64,000 nucleotides of DNA from Aeoliella straminimaris (lineage in GTDB: Bacteria; Planctomycetota; Planctomycetia; Pirellulales; Lacipirellulaceae), in contig NZ_JAMXLR010000076.1 in the NCBI RefSeq assembly GCF_024054565.1, positions 100,668 through 164,667 on the forward strand, given 5' to 3'. Shown here piece after piece: positions 26,388 to 34,739 of this stretch (positions are counted from its first letter, which is position 1; every line of letters starts with the position of its first letter). The notes under the pieces are model-generated. The model was not told where the DNA came from. It worked only from the letters and a program-made list of their open reading frames with translations, and ran no database searches. Made by a program: the position numbers and the translations under genes.

Positions 26388-29199
26388 GGATAGCCTCCAC
26401 GAAGCGGCCGATCGTGTCCTCGTAGACCTTTCGTTGCGCCGACGCACTACGGGTGGGCGTCTTGTCGTCGGGCAAGAAGTACTCTTTGCCAAATGTTGTG
26501 CCGTTGTTGCACCAGCCGGTCATTTCACCCTCGGCCAGTACCAGGGTGACTTCGGGCAGCTCGGCGTCCACTGGTTGCAGATGCAATAGACCGCGCGAAT
26601 CGAGCACGGCACGGTCACCACTCGGCCAGGTTGCCACCTGCAGACGATAGCGGAAGCCAACCTGTAGATCTGCTTCTGCAAAGTCCCGTTCGGCAGCGAA
26701 CGGAGTAGCACGGGGGTGTTGGCGGAGGGTAGAGCCGCCACGGTACCGATCGAAAGCTACGACGCTCCTTGTTGCTCGCATCGCGAGCGATCCGTTCTTT
26801 GTGATGCCAATGGAACGGAAACGCTTGCGAAGCGATGCCGGGCGGGCAATCGCTGCGATGCGCTCGTCCGCCTCGTCGCTGTGCCAGGAGCGGAGATTTA
26901 TTTCCGGAGTGAGGGTGAGCAGCAGTGTCTCGTGGGCCATTTGATTGCGATTGGTGAGCACCAGGCGGGTGCCGTCGTAAATCGCGGACAGTACTTCGAA
27001 CCCAGCTAGCCGCGGCATGAATTGCAGCAACTTGTAGTCATCGGCTTGTGAAGTGAGTAGTTCGCCACGAATGGTTAGAGCCAGCGGTCCACTGAATCCA
27101 ACGGCGTCCCAGACATGTATTACTTCGTCCCGTAATGTTCCGAAATGCGGTAGCGGATCAAGTGTGGCGGAGTGTCCGTCGTGGGATAGCGCCATCCAGG
27201 CTTGCCTTTTTCCATCCACAAAGTAGCGGCCGCCTACCCAGGTCAAGCTGGATGGCGTGGTTAATTGGCGGCCGGCCATTCCTGTGATGGGATTGATTTC
27301 CGTCACGCCAAAGGGTTGCAGGCAGAAGAGCACGCCGTTGTGGAACGTGACTCCCATTGCAACAGGACACTGAATGGGCGTGCCCCGCAGTTCGCGATTG
27401 GGGAGGTCCAAGTCGTAGAACACGAGTTTCTGGGAAGACCCGAAGACGAACTTGGTTGATCCTTGTATGCAATCGGGGCTGGCCCACCAGAGCTTGCCCT
27501 TGGGCATGCGGTCGTTGAGTTGCTCGCCACCTTTTTTGGGTTCTGTCCACCTCAGCAAGCGGCCGTCGCTGGAAACGGACAGCGCGCCCCAGTTGCCGAT
27601 GGACCAACTGCTTTTGTTGTCCAGCTGAGCCGGCAACCGCAATGGAAAGCGCTCGACGCGGAAGATGGCCGGCAGTCGATCGAGTTCCTGGGTGTCCTTC
27701 ACCTGAGAACTGTCCGACATCAATTGGTCGAGCGACAGTTTCGCGCGGCGAATCACTTTCTCGCCGCGCATGCCGCGTTCGCTTAGCTGGAATTCTCCTT
27801 GCCGATCGACGGTGGCCACATAAACTCGGGCGGCTACCAACGCGCGAAGCGATTGTTTGACGGCCGGATCGGCCAGTGCGTCGGCCGGCATGAGGACAAT
27901 CGCCTCGACGGGGTCCTCCGACTTCTCGATGTGCGCGGCGAAGCCAGGGATTGCGTCGCCCAGGTGCGGGTCGGGCTCGAGCGCGGCGAGATGACCGATC
28001 AGTCCTTGGGTGGTGCAGAGGTCGACTTCCGAGAGATTCTCACCGGTGCCTCGCCACGCCCCAAACGTGGCACCTTTAGGTGTGTTAGCGGCCAGGGCCA
28101 GCGCCACTGACGCGGCGAATACTCGCTGCACGCCCCACGCCCGGACACCGGAGTCGATGAGCAACTCGCGTCGCAACCGGGGTATGCTGGGCGGCGTCTC
28201 GCGATGCAGGTACATGGCCTCGTTCATGGCCACGCGGACCGCCAGGGTCAGCCCGTCCTGGGCGAGTTCACTCAGTAGCAAGCGGTCAGGAGTGCCGCGG
28301 TTGGCGATATCGGAGTATCCGCCCATTTCGTGTTCTTGCGACTCCGACAATTTGCGTGGCAGCGTTGTGCTGGCGAGCAATTGCTTGGCCAATTTTGCCA
28401 TGCCGGCGTGCTCGGGCGAGTCGAGCAGTTCCTGAATCACTGCCCGGGCCGATTCGCTGGGGGCGAGCTGTTGCTCCTCCTCTTCCTCCATTGGCACGGG
28501 GGCAGGCAACTCCGAGAGTCCCGTTTCCATCCGCAGGCGAACTGCTTCGGGGGTCACTCGATCGAGCCCGGACGCCAGATCGGCCAAGTCACGTAGCAGC
28601 AAAATAGGCCCGTAACCGCTCGACACGGCGTCGCTGGTCGACGAGATCAGGTTCAGCAAACCGGGGCGAATTGCATCGGCCACGAAGCGAGCATCCTTTG
28701 CCTCGACGGCGGGTTGGGTATCGCCGAAAACCAACGCTGCGATGGCGGCCTTGGCTTCCAGCGAGGCGCGAAGCTTGCTATCCAGGGCTCGCACCTTGTG
28801 CAGCCCTGTGAGCACTCGCTCGAGCAGCGTCATGCGCTTTTGGGCTGGCGTAAATGGCGACCTGGATGGCGCAGACTTTCCGCGTCGCAGGAGATTCACT
28901 ACTTCGTCTTCTGCTTTATCTGTGGGATCTGGGGCCGACTGGATCATTCCGGTTAGCAGCCCCGCCTCGCTGCCGTCGACGGCCCAGTTTTTCCGTGTGG
29001 CCGCCATCAGCAGCAATAGTGCCCCGAGCCGTGGCAATCCGTTTGGCGCAAGTTGTTGGAGGCAATGCGTGATCTCTTCGTTAAAGGCGATGAGTTTGCC
29101 ATCGGACCAGCCAATGGCATCGCCCGCTTTATCCCAACGCCAGAAGCCGTCGTCCGCTGCGCCGTAGTACTCGCGGATCAGGAGTTCACGGTGCTGCAT
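26374..29199 (-). CDS. bpX-like protein with helical N-terminus and C-terminal beta-propeller
   Basis: 941 residues from the ATG at 29199, preceded by GGAGG on the minus strand, overlapping the previous gene by 14 bases. The N-terminal 450 residues are helical (MQHRELLIREYYGAADDGFW then GLPRLGALLLLMAATRKNWA), with an acidic PMEEEEEQQ stretch. From about 500 on, beta-propeller blades appear (SSWSIGNWGALSVSSDGRLL, GVLFCLQPFGVTEINPITGM, FVDGKRQAWMALSHDGHSAT, SIGITKNGSLAMRATRSVVA). The C-terminus continues as beta strands to IRAND. This is the second large propeller protein of the operon and again fits the bpX class. No VWA metal site was found. Confidence 0.75.
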   Translation of the reverse strand: MQHRELLIREYYGAADDGFWRWDKAGDAIGWSDGKLIAFNEEITHCLQQLAPNGLPRLGALLLLMAATRKNWAVDGSEAGLLTGMIQSAPDPTDKAEDEVVNLLRRGKSAPSRSPFTPAQKRMTLLERVLTGLHKVRALDSKLRASLEAKAAIAALVFGDTQPAVEAKDARFVADAIRPGLLNLISSTSDAVSSGYGPILLLRDLADLASGLDRVTPEAVRLRMETGLSELPAPVPMEEEEEQQLAPSESARAVIQELLDSPEHAGMAKLAKQLLASTTLPRKLSESQEHEMGGYSDIANRGTPDRLLLSELAQDGLTLAVRVAMNEAMYLHRETPPSIPRLRRELLIDSGVRAWGVQRVFAASVALALAANTPKGATFGAWRGTGENLSEVDLCTTQGLIGHLAALEPDPHLGDAIPGFAAHIEKSEDPVEAIVLMPADALADPAVKQSLRALVAARVYVATVDRQGEFQLSERGMRGEKVIRRAKLSLDQLMSDSSQVKDTQELDRLPAIFRVERFPLRLPAQLDNKSSWSIGNWGALSVSSDGRLLRWTEPKKGGEQLNDRMPKGKLWWASPDCIQGSTKFVFGSSQKLVFYDLDLPNRELRGTPIQCPVAMGVTFHNGVLFCLQPFGVTEINPITGMAGRQLTTPSSLTWVGGRYFVDGKRQAWMALSHDGHSATLDPLPHFGTLRDEVIHVWDAVGFSGPLALTIRGELLTSQADDYKLLQFMPRLAGFEVLSAIYDGTRLVLTNRNQMAHETLLLTLTPEINLRSWHSDEADERIAAIARPASLRKRFRSIGITKNGSLAMRATRSVVAFDRYRGGSTLRQHPRATPFAAERDFAEADLQVGFRYRLQVATWPSGDRAVLDSRGLLHLQPVDAELPEVTLVLAEGEMTGWCNNGTTFGKEYFLPDDKTPTRSASAQRKVYEDTIGRFVEAIRAND

Positions 29200-29935
29200 G
29201 GCCGGCGCCCTCCGTCAGGCGGACTGCGGAACGCGTGGCGCCCACGAATTGGTCGCTGCGAATCACGCTACTTCCACCGTTCAACAGCAATAGCGCGATG
29301 TCTCCCTCGCCCAAGCCAAACAGTTCGCCCAGCACCGCGGCGTCGATTGCCGGCGCCCAACGCATGCCAACCGGGGCGGCGATGCCGTGGCGAATCCAGT
29401 AGAACTCGCCAGGCAGCGGGGGAAGGGGGTGCCCCATTACGACGGTTCGATTCGCACTGGTCGCGAACACCAACCGCTCGAGCCGCGCTAGCGGAGCCGT
29501 GCTGGCGTAAGCCAACCAATCGGACCGGGCTACCGAAAGCAGTGCGGCGGGCTGGAAGTTGCCGCTGCGAACGAGCGAGAGCGGGACAGAGTCCACGGCT
29601 CGCACGGCCATGCGTGATTTGGGCAGCGTGGTGGTCAGCCACTGTCGCAGCGACGTCCACGTGCCTTGCGGCTCGTACCCCAGCGGAACGGTGTGCCCTA
29701 GGGGAAAGAGTTGGCCATCGCCGTGTGGACGATAGAGTCGGCAGCCAAGAACCGATCGCAGGGTGTCGTGGGTCCGCAGGCCGAGACTCGTGCCACGCAG
29801 CCACACCTCGTGGCTTTCGGTGGCAAGCACTTCGACACCAGCCACCAGGCGGAGCGGACTCACACGGGCCACCCCCTCGGTCGGTAAGCAAGCGTACCAC
29901 TGATATTTCAGGTCTGAGCGTCCAGGCTGCGCCAT
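29186..29935 (-). CDS. Small bpX-associated protein
   Basis: The frame extends to 29995, but the ATG at 29935 (MAQPGRSDLKYQWYACLPTE) fits better: it overlaps the MoxR stop by 28 bases, as elsewhere in the operon. 249 residues, mixed alpha/beta, with GVARVSPLRLVAGVEVLATE, LVFATSANRTVVMGHPLPPL and GLGEGDIALLLLNGGSSV. No VWA DxSxS or other catalytic signature. Its place between the MoxR gene and the large propeller protein suggests a dedicated bpX-type adaptor. The assignment is by position and general feel. Confidence 0.65.
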   Translation of the reverse strand: MAQPGRSDLKYQWYACLPTEGVARVSPLRLVAGVEVLATESHEVWLRGTSLGLRTHDTLRSVLGCRLYRPHGDGQLFPLGHTVPLGYEPQGTWTSLRQWLTTTLPKSRMAVRAVDSVPLSLVRSGNFQPAALLSVARSDWLAYASTAPLARLERLVFATSANRTVVMGHPLPPLPGEFYWIRHGIAAPVGMRWAPAIDAAVLGELFGLGEGDIALLLLNGGSSVIRSDQFVGATRSAVRLTEGAGHAAP

Positions 29936-31101
29936 AGCTCGTTGGCTTTGTTCTCGAGGAAGTTCCGTTGCTGGGCATCGACCACCCACTGGCATCGGGC
30001 GGTAAGCAGCGTCAATCGATCGCGGAGCACGCTGCGATCACTCGCATCTGCGCTGGCGAGCATGGTAGCGGCGCGTGACAAATCGGCTTCGAGTTGCTCG
30101 ACATCAGGAGCGTCCGACACCAGCGAGCGAGGGTGGCCCACGGCCCGCTCCTGATCGCTGGATGCGTCGAGCGCCTGTGACACCAGCGAGGCGAGCAGTT
30201 CCTGTTCGTCCTCCGTGTCCCAGATATAGCGGAGTACCCACATGTCGGTCAGGTTCGCCTCGAGCCGCCCGCATAAGAGCGCGCTGGCCGCCATCAGCCG
30301 CTGCAGCTTCACCGCCCGGCGATCGGATATGTTCACGCCTGCGCTCCGCAACTTTACCACGAGTTCCACATACTTGGGACGAATCGCCTCGAATGCCACT
30401 TGTGGCACCAGCCGCTGGAGCGCGCGCAGATCTTCGGCCGTGATGTCAGCCGGGTGAGCCTCGGATCGGCTATCCATTTTCCAGCCCGCCGCGAGCACCT
30501 CCCCCAGGCTCTCGTCGGAAACGTTGTTGCAGTTCACGCGGATGAGGAACCGATCGAACAGGGCTCCCAAGGCTTCGTCCTCGGGCAGGTGGTTGCTGGC
30601 GCCAACGACCATCAAGGTGGGCAGCGCGCGCGTCTCGCGTCCGCGGCGGAAGACACGTTCGTTGAGCACTAGCAGCAGACTGTTGAGGATCGCACTGTTG
30701 GCATTCAACAGCTCGTCCAGAAAGACAAAGTCGGCCTCGGGCAGCATCCCACTGGTGTTGGTCTCGAGTTCGCCTTCGCGGAGTTTGCGGATGTCGAATG
30801 GCCCGAAGATTTCGTTGGGCTCGGTAAAGCGGGTCAGAAGATAGTCGAACACTCGGCCATCGATTTGCCGCGCAAGCGCCTGAACCAGGGCGCTCTTGGC
30901 GGTGCCGGGAGGCCCGAGCATGAACAAGTTCTCCCGCGCCACCAAACAGAGGCCCAGAAGGTCGACGATTTCGTCCTTGCCAACGAAGCTGCTTTTGAGG
31001 GGCTCGAGCACCTCCGCGCGAAGTTGGTGCCCCAGCCGTTGGGTAGCTGGCTCGACGGGATCGGTTTCAGGATTTGACATAAGACGTTTACCGACGCTCA
31101 T
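29908..31101 (-). CDS. MoxR-family AAA+ ATPase of the bpX operon
   Basis: 397 residues. Walker A is LGPPGTAKSALVQ near residue 62, Walker B is FVFLDELLNANSAILNSLLL near residue 125, sensor 1 is TLMVVGASNHLPEDEAL, and the RFLIRVNCNNV segment follows. It is longer at the C-terminus than the Bat-type MoxR and ends in helices (LTARCQWVVDAQQRNFLENK). This is the RavA-like branch. It should be the ATP-driven motor of the system. The ATG at 31101 overlaps the preceding stop (ATGA 31098-31101); a second in-frame Met lies seven residues on. Confidence 0.92.
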   Translation of the reverse strand: MSVGKRLMSNPETDPVEPATQRLGHQLRAEVLEPLKSSFVGKDEIVDLLGLCLVARENLFMLGPPGTAKSALVQALARQIDGRVFDYLLTRFTEPNEIFGPFDIRKLREGELETNTSGMLPEADFVFLDELLNANSAILNSLLLVLNERVFRRGRETRALPTLMVVGASNHLPEDEALGALFDRFLIRVNCNNVSDESLGEVLAAGWKMDSRSEAHPADITAEDLRALQRLVPQVAFEAIRPKYVELVVKLRSAGVNISDRRAVKLQRLMAASALLCGRLEANLTDMWVLRYIWDTEDEQELLASLVSQALDASSDQERAVGHPRSLVSDAPDVEQLEADLSRAATMLASADASDRSVLRDRLTLLTARCQWVVDAQQRNFLENKANELWRSLDAQT

Positions 31102-31721
31102 TTTTGCGTGAGTTTTCGAGCCAAGCGGGGGCTGAGCTCAGAATAGTCCCCAATGACTTGCCTGACCACCTCTGCGACGGCCGGATCGTCGAGTCGCGAA
31201 TGGTTTTCTGCGGCGATCACCCGGTCGGCATAAAGACGCATCAGTGTTGGCGAGGTTCGCAGCGGTGTTACATCCACCTGTTGAACAGACTCCACGGCAA
31301 CCGAAGAAAGGGGCCAGTCGGTCGCCCAGCGGAGGAGTCGATTCACTAGCGGATCGTCCGTGGCGGCCGACTTGGCGAGTTTCAGCAGGTCGGGCAGAAA
31401 TCGCATCGTTAAGTCGACGGCGTAATGCGACTCAGCCTGAGTGCGATCGGGGGGAGCCGTGCCGAGCAGCTTTTCGATCGCGTCAGTCCCGGCGTCGCGA
31501 TGGATCACCAGCGACGCCGCATAGTACATTGACTCGGCTGCCCACGACGCGGCCTGGATGTCGAGCGGCGGGGGATCACCAGGCAGACCAGTCCGGTAAT
31601 CCCGCTCGAATTGAGCTATCACTGCTGCGGCGTCGCTGCGGTCCTCGCTGGACACGTGACGAGGGGTGCCAACGTGGACCTGCTTCCCGCCGAGGAGGTC
31701 ATTCAGAAAATCCAACAGCAC
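31098..31721 (-). CDS. Small helical protein, first gene of the MoxR-bpX operon
   Basis: 207 residues from a GTG at 31721 with GGAG upstream on the minus strand. Predominantly alpha-helical and without signal peptide (VLLDFLNDLLGGKQVHVG first). Helices include AASWAAESMYYAASLVIHRD, DLTMRFLPDLLKLAKSAATD and VAEVVRQVIGDYSELSPRLA. I do not recognise the family. Its stop overlaps the MoxR start, so it is very probably made in step with that ATPase. Confidence 0.68.
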   Translation of the reverse strand: MLLDFLNDLLGGKQVHVGTPRHVSSEDRSDAAAVIAQFERDYRTGLPGDPPPLDIQAASWAAESMYYAASLVIHRDAGTDAIEKLLGTAPPDRTQAESHYAVDLTMRFLPDLLKLAKSAATDDPLVNRLLRWATDWPLSSVAVESVQQVDVTPLRTSPTLMRLYADRVIAAENHSRLDDPAVAEVVRQVIGDYSELSPRLARKLTQK

Positions 31722-31978
31722 CCTTCATCTCCACGGCGAATTAATGCAAACACCCCTTCTCCCCATCACACTTTGGACAGCCAGCGTGGCGTAGTGGTTC
31801 GGCAACACCGAACCATGGTTGGGGAAGCACCAAGATAGCATGTTCCGGAGCCCGGCGGACCATGGCGAGAAACCCCCAACAGAACTTGGGAGTCGTGTTG
31901 CCGCAAATTGCCCAGAATCGCAGGGCTGCCGCTTTCAGGGCTGGCAGCCTGGAGTCGCTGCTCGAGTCGACTCCGGGG
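31722..31978. other. Intergenic stretch with a perfect hairpin
   Basis: About 260 bases between the FecR/LamG gene and the MoxR-bpX operon. It should carry the operon promoter on the minus strand, but I could not place -35 and -10 boxes. TGGTTCGG (31795-31802) and CCGAACCA (31808-31815) form a perfect 8-bp stem around CAACA. No T-run follows on either side. Confidence 0.5.
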
Positions 31979-33709
31979 CTATTCAGGTGAGCCCAGATCA
32001 AATCGCTGCATTAAATAGTCGGAGACCTGCGCAACCTCCTCGTCAGGCAGCGCGCGGTTGAAAATCAGCAACTCGCCGACGTCGCCGTGAAATATCCCGT
32101 CTTGATTGTTAAAGATGGGGTGGCGTCCGATGATCTTACGCGACGTGATCGCGATGTGGTGTTCGGAGGATTCCGAAGCGGCCTTATCTCCATCAACGAA
32201 GAGCGTCATCCGACCCTCCTTATGGCTGTGGCGGAAACAAATGACCACGGGCTGCATCAGATTGACGCGATCGGATGCGATGGCTTCCGATACGATCGAC
32301 TGCTGGCGATTGTCGGTAAACCCGGAAAACAGGTGACCCTTCACGTTGAATCGTCCGTCGTCGTTGTTGTTGTCGAGGAAGATTTGGAAGACAGCTGGAT
32401 TGATCGTTCCACCCTGCGGGCCGGTAATACGTTGGGGAGGGCCGTTGTAGTTCAAGACTTGCTGGAAATGCGGTTCGGCAGCATTTAGCGTGCACACGAC
32501 AAACGCGGTTTGCTCGTCCGTGGTATACAGTGGTGGCGTCAACAGGAAGTTGCCATTGCCACCGAAACGAACGGAAGGATGTCCGTTGATACCCTTTTGC
32601 GTCAGGTAGGGGCGGTACTCGGCCGCCGGTTGCAAGGCGTCCTCGGGGTAATTGTTCGTATCGACCAAAAGGTCTCGCCAGCATTCGACGCGTTGCTGGT
32701 CGTCGGTCTCCACAAATCGATCCGCGGCAAGCCACAAGACGAGATTATTGCGAATGGGCAGCGCCGGCACTTCGTTGGCCGAGAGAACGTCTCTACGTCG
32801 CCAAGCAAATTTCGCCTCATTGGCCTGAAACTGATCCAACGTTACTCCAGCCACCGAGTAACGGCACGCTTGATCCTTCGAAAGGACAATGGACTTCTTC
32901 TGCATGTCCCCCGGTCCAGTGGGCTGGAAAGCAACCTCCCCCTCGAATACGTGAACTTCGGAGTCGCCGGCGTCGTCCACGGACACTCCGAACGCGGTGC
33001 CCAGATCGATGACCACACCACTGGGCGTTATAACCTTAAACCCGAACGAGGCCTCGACAGAGACGTCGCCAAAGTTCAGGCGGAACGTGTTTTCATCTTC
33101 AATCTGCAACCGACACGGCCCCCGCAGGGACACTCGCGCCCCTTGGCCAAAGACCAGTTCGGCGCGGCCACTATCGAGCTGCACCTGCGATCCCACGGCC
33201 AGTTGGTCCCCTTCGTTCCGCTCGTTTGCCTGCCAGACACAGTTTGTCAGGCGTCCTACGTAGGCGACCACCGAATCTTCTTCAGCCCGCGGTGCTTGCG
33301 CTTCGGCCTGAGCGGGGGCGGCGGCAATCTGAACGTCGCCTGGGTTCGATGAGGTTCTTGCGTACCAGGCAACACCCGTGGCGATCAGCAGCAGACAAGC
33401 CACGATGGCGCTGATGGCCCAATACCGGGGATTGTTGGCTTTGTGCAGAGACGAACGCCGACGGTTCAAACCGGTGTGCGGACCTTGGCCTACCGAATCG
33501 AGCAGCCCTTCGCGGGAAAATACTTCCTGCATGTTGGCCAGCCGTTCCGAGTCGCGGAGCTGCGCTTGCCAGACAAACCACTCCGCAAACTGTTGGGCGT
33601 TCTCGTCGGAAGCGTAGAACCAAGCGACGATCGCATCGTAACCGTCCTGAGACAGCACACCGTCTGCGTAGTCCTCGAGATAGCCAAAGATGTCCTCAGG
33701 AATCTTCAT
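31979..33709 (-). CDS. FecR-domain protein with C-terminal LamG-like domain
   Basis: 576 residues. The N-terminal 100 residues are cytoplasmic and anti-sigma-like (MKIPEDIFGYLEDYADGVLS). One membrane helix follows (YWAISAIVACLLLIATGVAW, about 95-114). A FecR domain is seen around 145-260 (GSQVQLDSGRAELVFGQGAR, SVEASFGFKVITPSGVVIDL). From about 310 to the end lies a concanavalin/LamG-like jelly roll (LVLWLAADRFVETDDQQRVE, MTLFVDGDKAASESSEHHIA, GDVGELLIFNRALPDEEVAQ). In planctomycetes such proteins are paired with an ECF sigma factor, here 51 bases upstream, and probably bind it and an extracellular ligand. Confidence 0.85.
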   Translation of the reverse strand: MKIPEDIFGYLEDYADGVLSQDGYDAIVAWFYASDENAQQFAEWFVWQAQLRDSERLANMQEVFSREGLLDSVGQGPHTGLNRRRSSLHKANNPRYWAISAIVACLLLIATGVAWYARTSSNPGDVQIAAAPAQAEAQAPRAEEDSVVAYVGRLTNCVWQANERNEGDQLAVGSQVQLDSGRAELVFGQGARVSLRGPCRLQIEDENTFRLNFGDVSVEASFGFKVITPSGVVIDLGTAFGVSVDDAGDSEVHVFEGEVAFQPTGPGDMQKKSIVLSKDQACRYSVAGVTLDQFQANEAKFAWRRRDVLSANEVPALPIRNNLVLWLAADRFVETDDQQRVECWRDLLVDTNNYPEDALQPAAEYRPYLTQKGINGHPSVRFGGNGNFLLTPPLYTTDEQTAFVVCTLNAAEPHFQQVLNYNGPPQRITGPQGGTINPAVFQIFLDNNNDDGRFNVKGHLFSGFTDNRQQSIVSEAIASDRVNLMQPVVICFRHSHKEGRMTLFVDGDKAASESSEHHIAITSRKIIGRHPIFNNQDGIFHGDVGELLIFNRALPDEEVAQVSDYLMQRFDLGSPE

Positions 33710-33760
33710 CAGACTCGTCTTGTGTTACGTATGACCGCGCCTGGGTGGGGCAATGTCGTC

Positions 33761-34324
33761 TTATCGTGTGGCCAGCCGCCGCTGGACACACTTAGCCAGA
33801 ACTTTCCGTACCCTGAATAGCTGGCCCTTCAACGCCGGGACGGAAACTCCCATCGACTCTGAAATCTGGACAAGGTTCATTTCACGACTGTATCGCATCT
33901 TAAGCAATGATCGTCGGTCCTGCGACAACGAGCGAAGGCATTCGAGCAGTGCCTCGCGGCGCTGGTCGTCGGACCGGCTGGGCATGGTTTCCAGGTGAGA
34001 TGCCACGATTCGCATCATGTCTTCCCCAAAAGCAAGGCGATCTCGCTTTCGCTGCCGGTAGTACATCAACGCTTTGTTTCGAGCAATGCCCAGAGCCCAC
34101 GCGACAAAGGAGTGTTCTCGATCATGCTTGTGAAAATTCTTGGCCACCGCGACGGCCACCTCTTGTAGCAGGTCTTCTGCGTCGTGGATGGTGCCAATCT
34201 CCGCCAATAAATAGGCAAAGATGGCGTCTCTGGCATTCTCCCACAGGGCAGCGAGTCCCACTTCTCCCGGCTTGAGACCGGGTTGCTCTTCCGTGTTGTC
34301 CTGCGACGCGCCTGTGTGATCCAT
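33761..34324 (-). CDS. ECF RNA polymerase sigma factor, planctomycete type
   Basis: 187 residues. Region 2 is visible as IFAYLLAEIGTIHDAEDLLQ and SFVAWALGIARNKALMYYRQ, the core-binding and -10-recognising helices. Region 4 follows as LLECLRSLSQDRRSLLKMRY and LVQISESMGVSVPALKGQLF, a helix-turn-helix for the -35 element. It is followed on the same strand by the FecR-LamG gene, the usual regulator/anti-sigma pair. The divergent plus-strand genes (DUF1559, PEP-CTERM, sulfatase) are candidate targets by proximity only. Confidence 0.9.
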   Translation of the reverse strand: MDHTGASQDNTEEQPGLKPGEVGLAALWENARDAIFAYLLAEIGTIHDAEDLLQEVAVAVAKNFHKHDREHSFVAWALGIARNKALMYYRQRKRDRLAFGEDMMRIVASHLETMPSRSDDQRREALLECLRSLSQDRRSLLKMRYSREMNLVQISESMGVSVPALKGQLFRVRKVLAKCVQRRLATR

Positions 34325-34739
34325 CTCAATTCAAGTACTGGTTAGCCACGGTGCGGAACAGGAAATCACTGCACCCGAGCGATCGCGGGAAGCCGTGGCC
34401 AGTTCGCTGGAAGTTTCTTTTCCTCTTATGTAGTTGCCGTGGTCCCGCCGCGGTTGCGCTCTAACTGTGCGGAAACAGGAATTTCACCAAAAAAACATTT
34501 TGTGCGCAACCTTCGTCAAGTCGCGGCAACGAAGAGGGTGTGACGCCAGCAATTCAGAGTCCAAGGCGGACTTGTCCCAATCTTATCGTATTCGCTTCTC
34601 GCCGGAACCGAGTGGCCTTGCGTAATAGGACCGTCTGTCGCTGGGATTCTGCCGCATCCACCACACCTGCGCCTGGCCGTGCCTTTGGCGATTTAGCCGT
34701 CGCCTTGCGGAAAATCAGGCATCTCAAAGGAGTTCATCG
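34325..34739. other. Divergent intergenic region
   Basis: About 415 bases between the sigma factor gene (minus strand) and the DUF1559 gene (plus strand). It must hold promoters for both directions, but none is clear by eye. AAAGGAG at 34726-34732 is the ribosome binding site of the DUF1559 gene. Confidence 0.5.
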
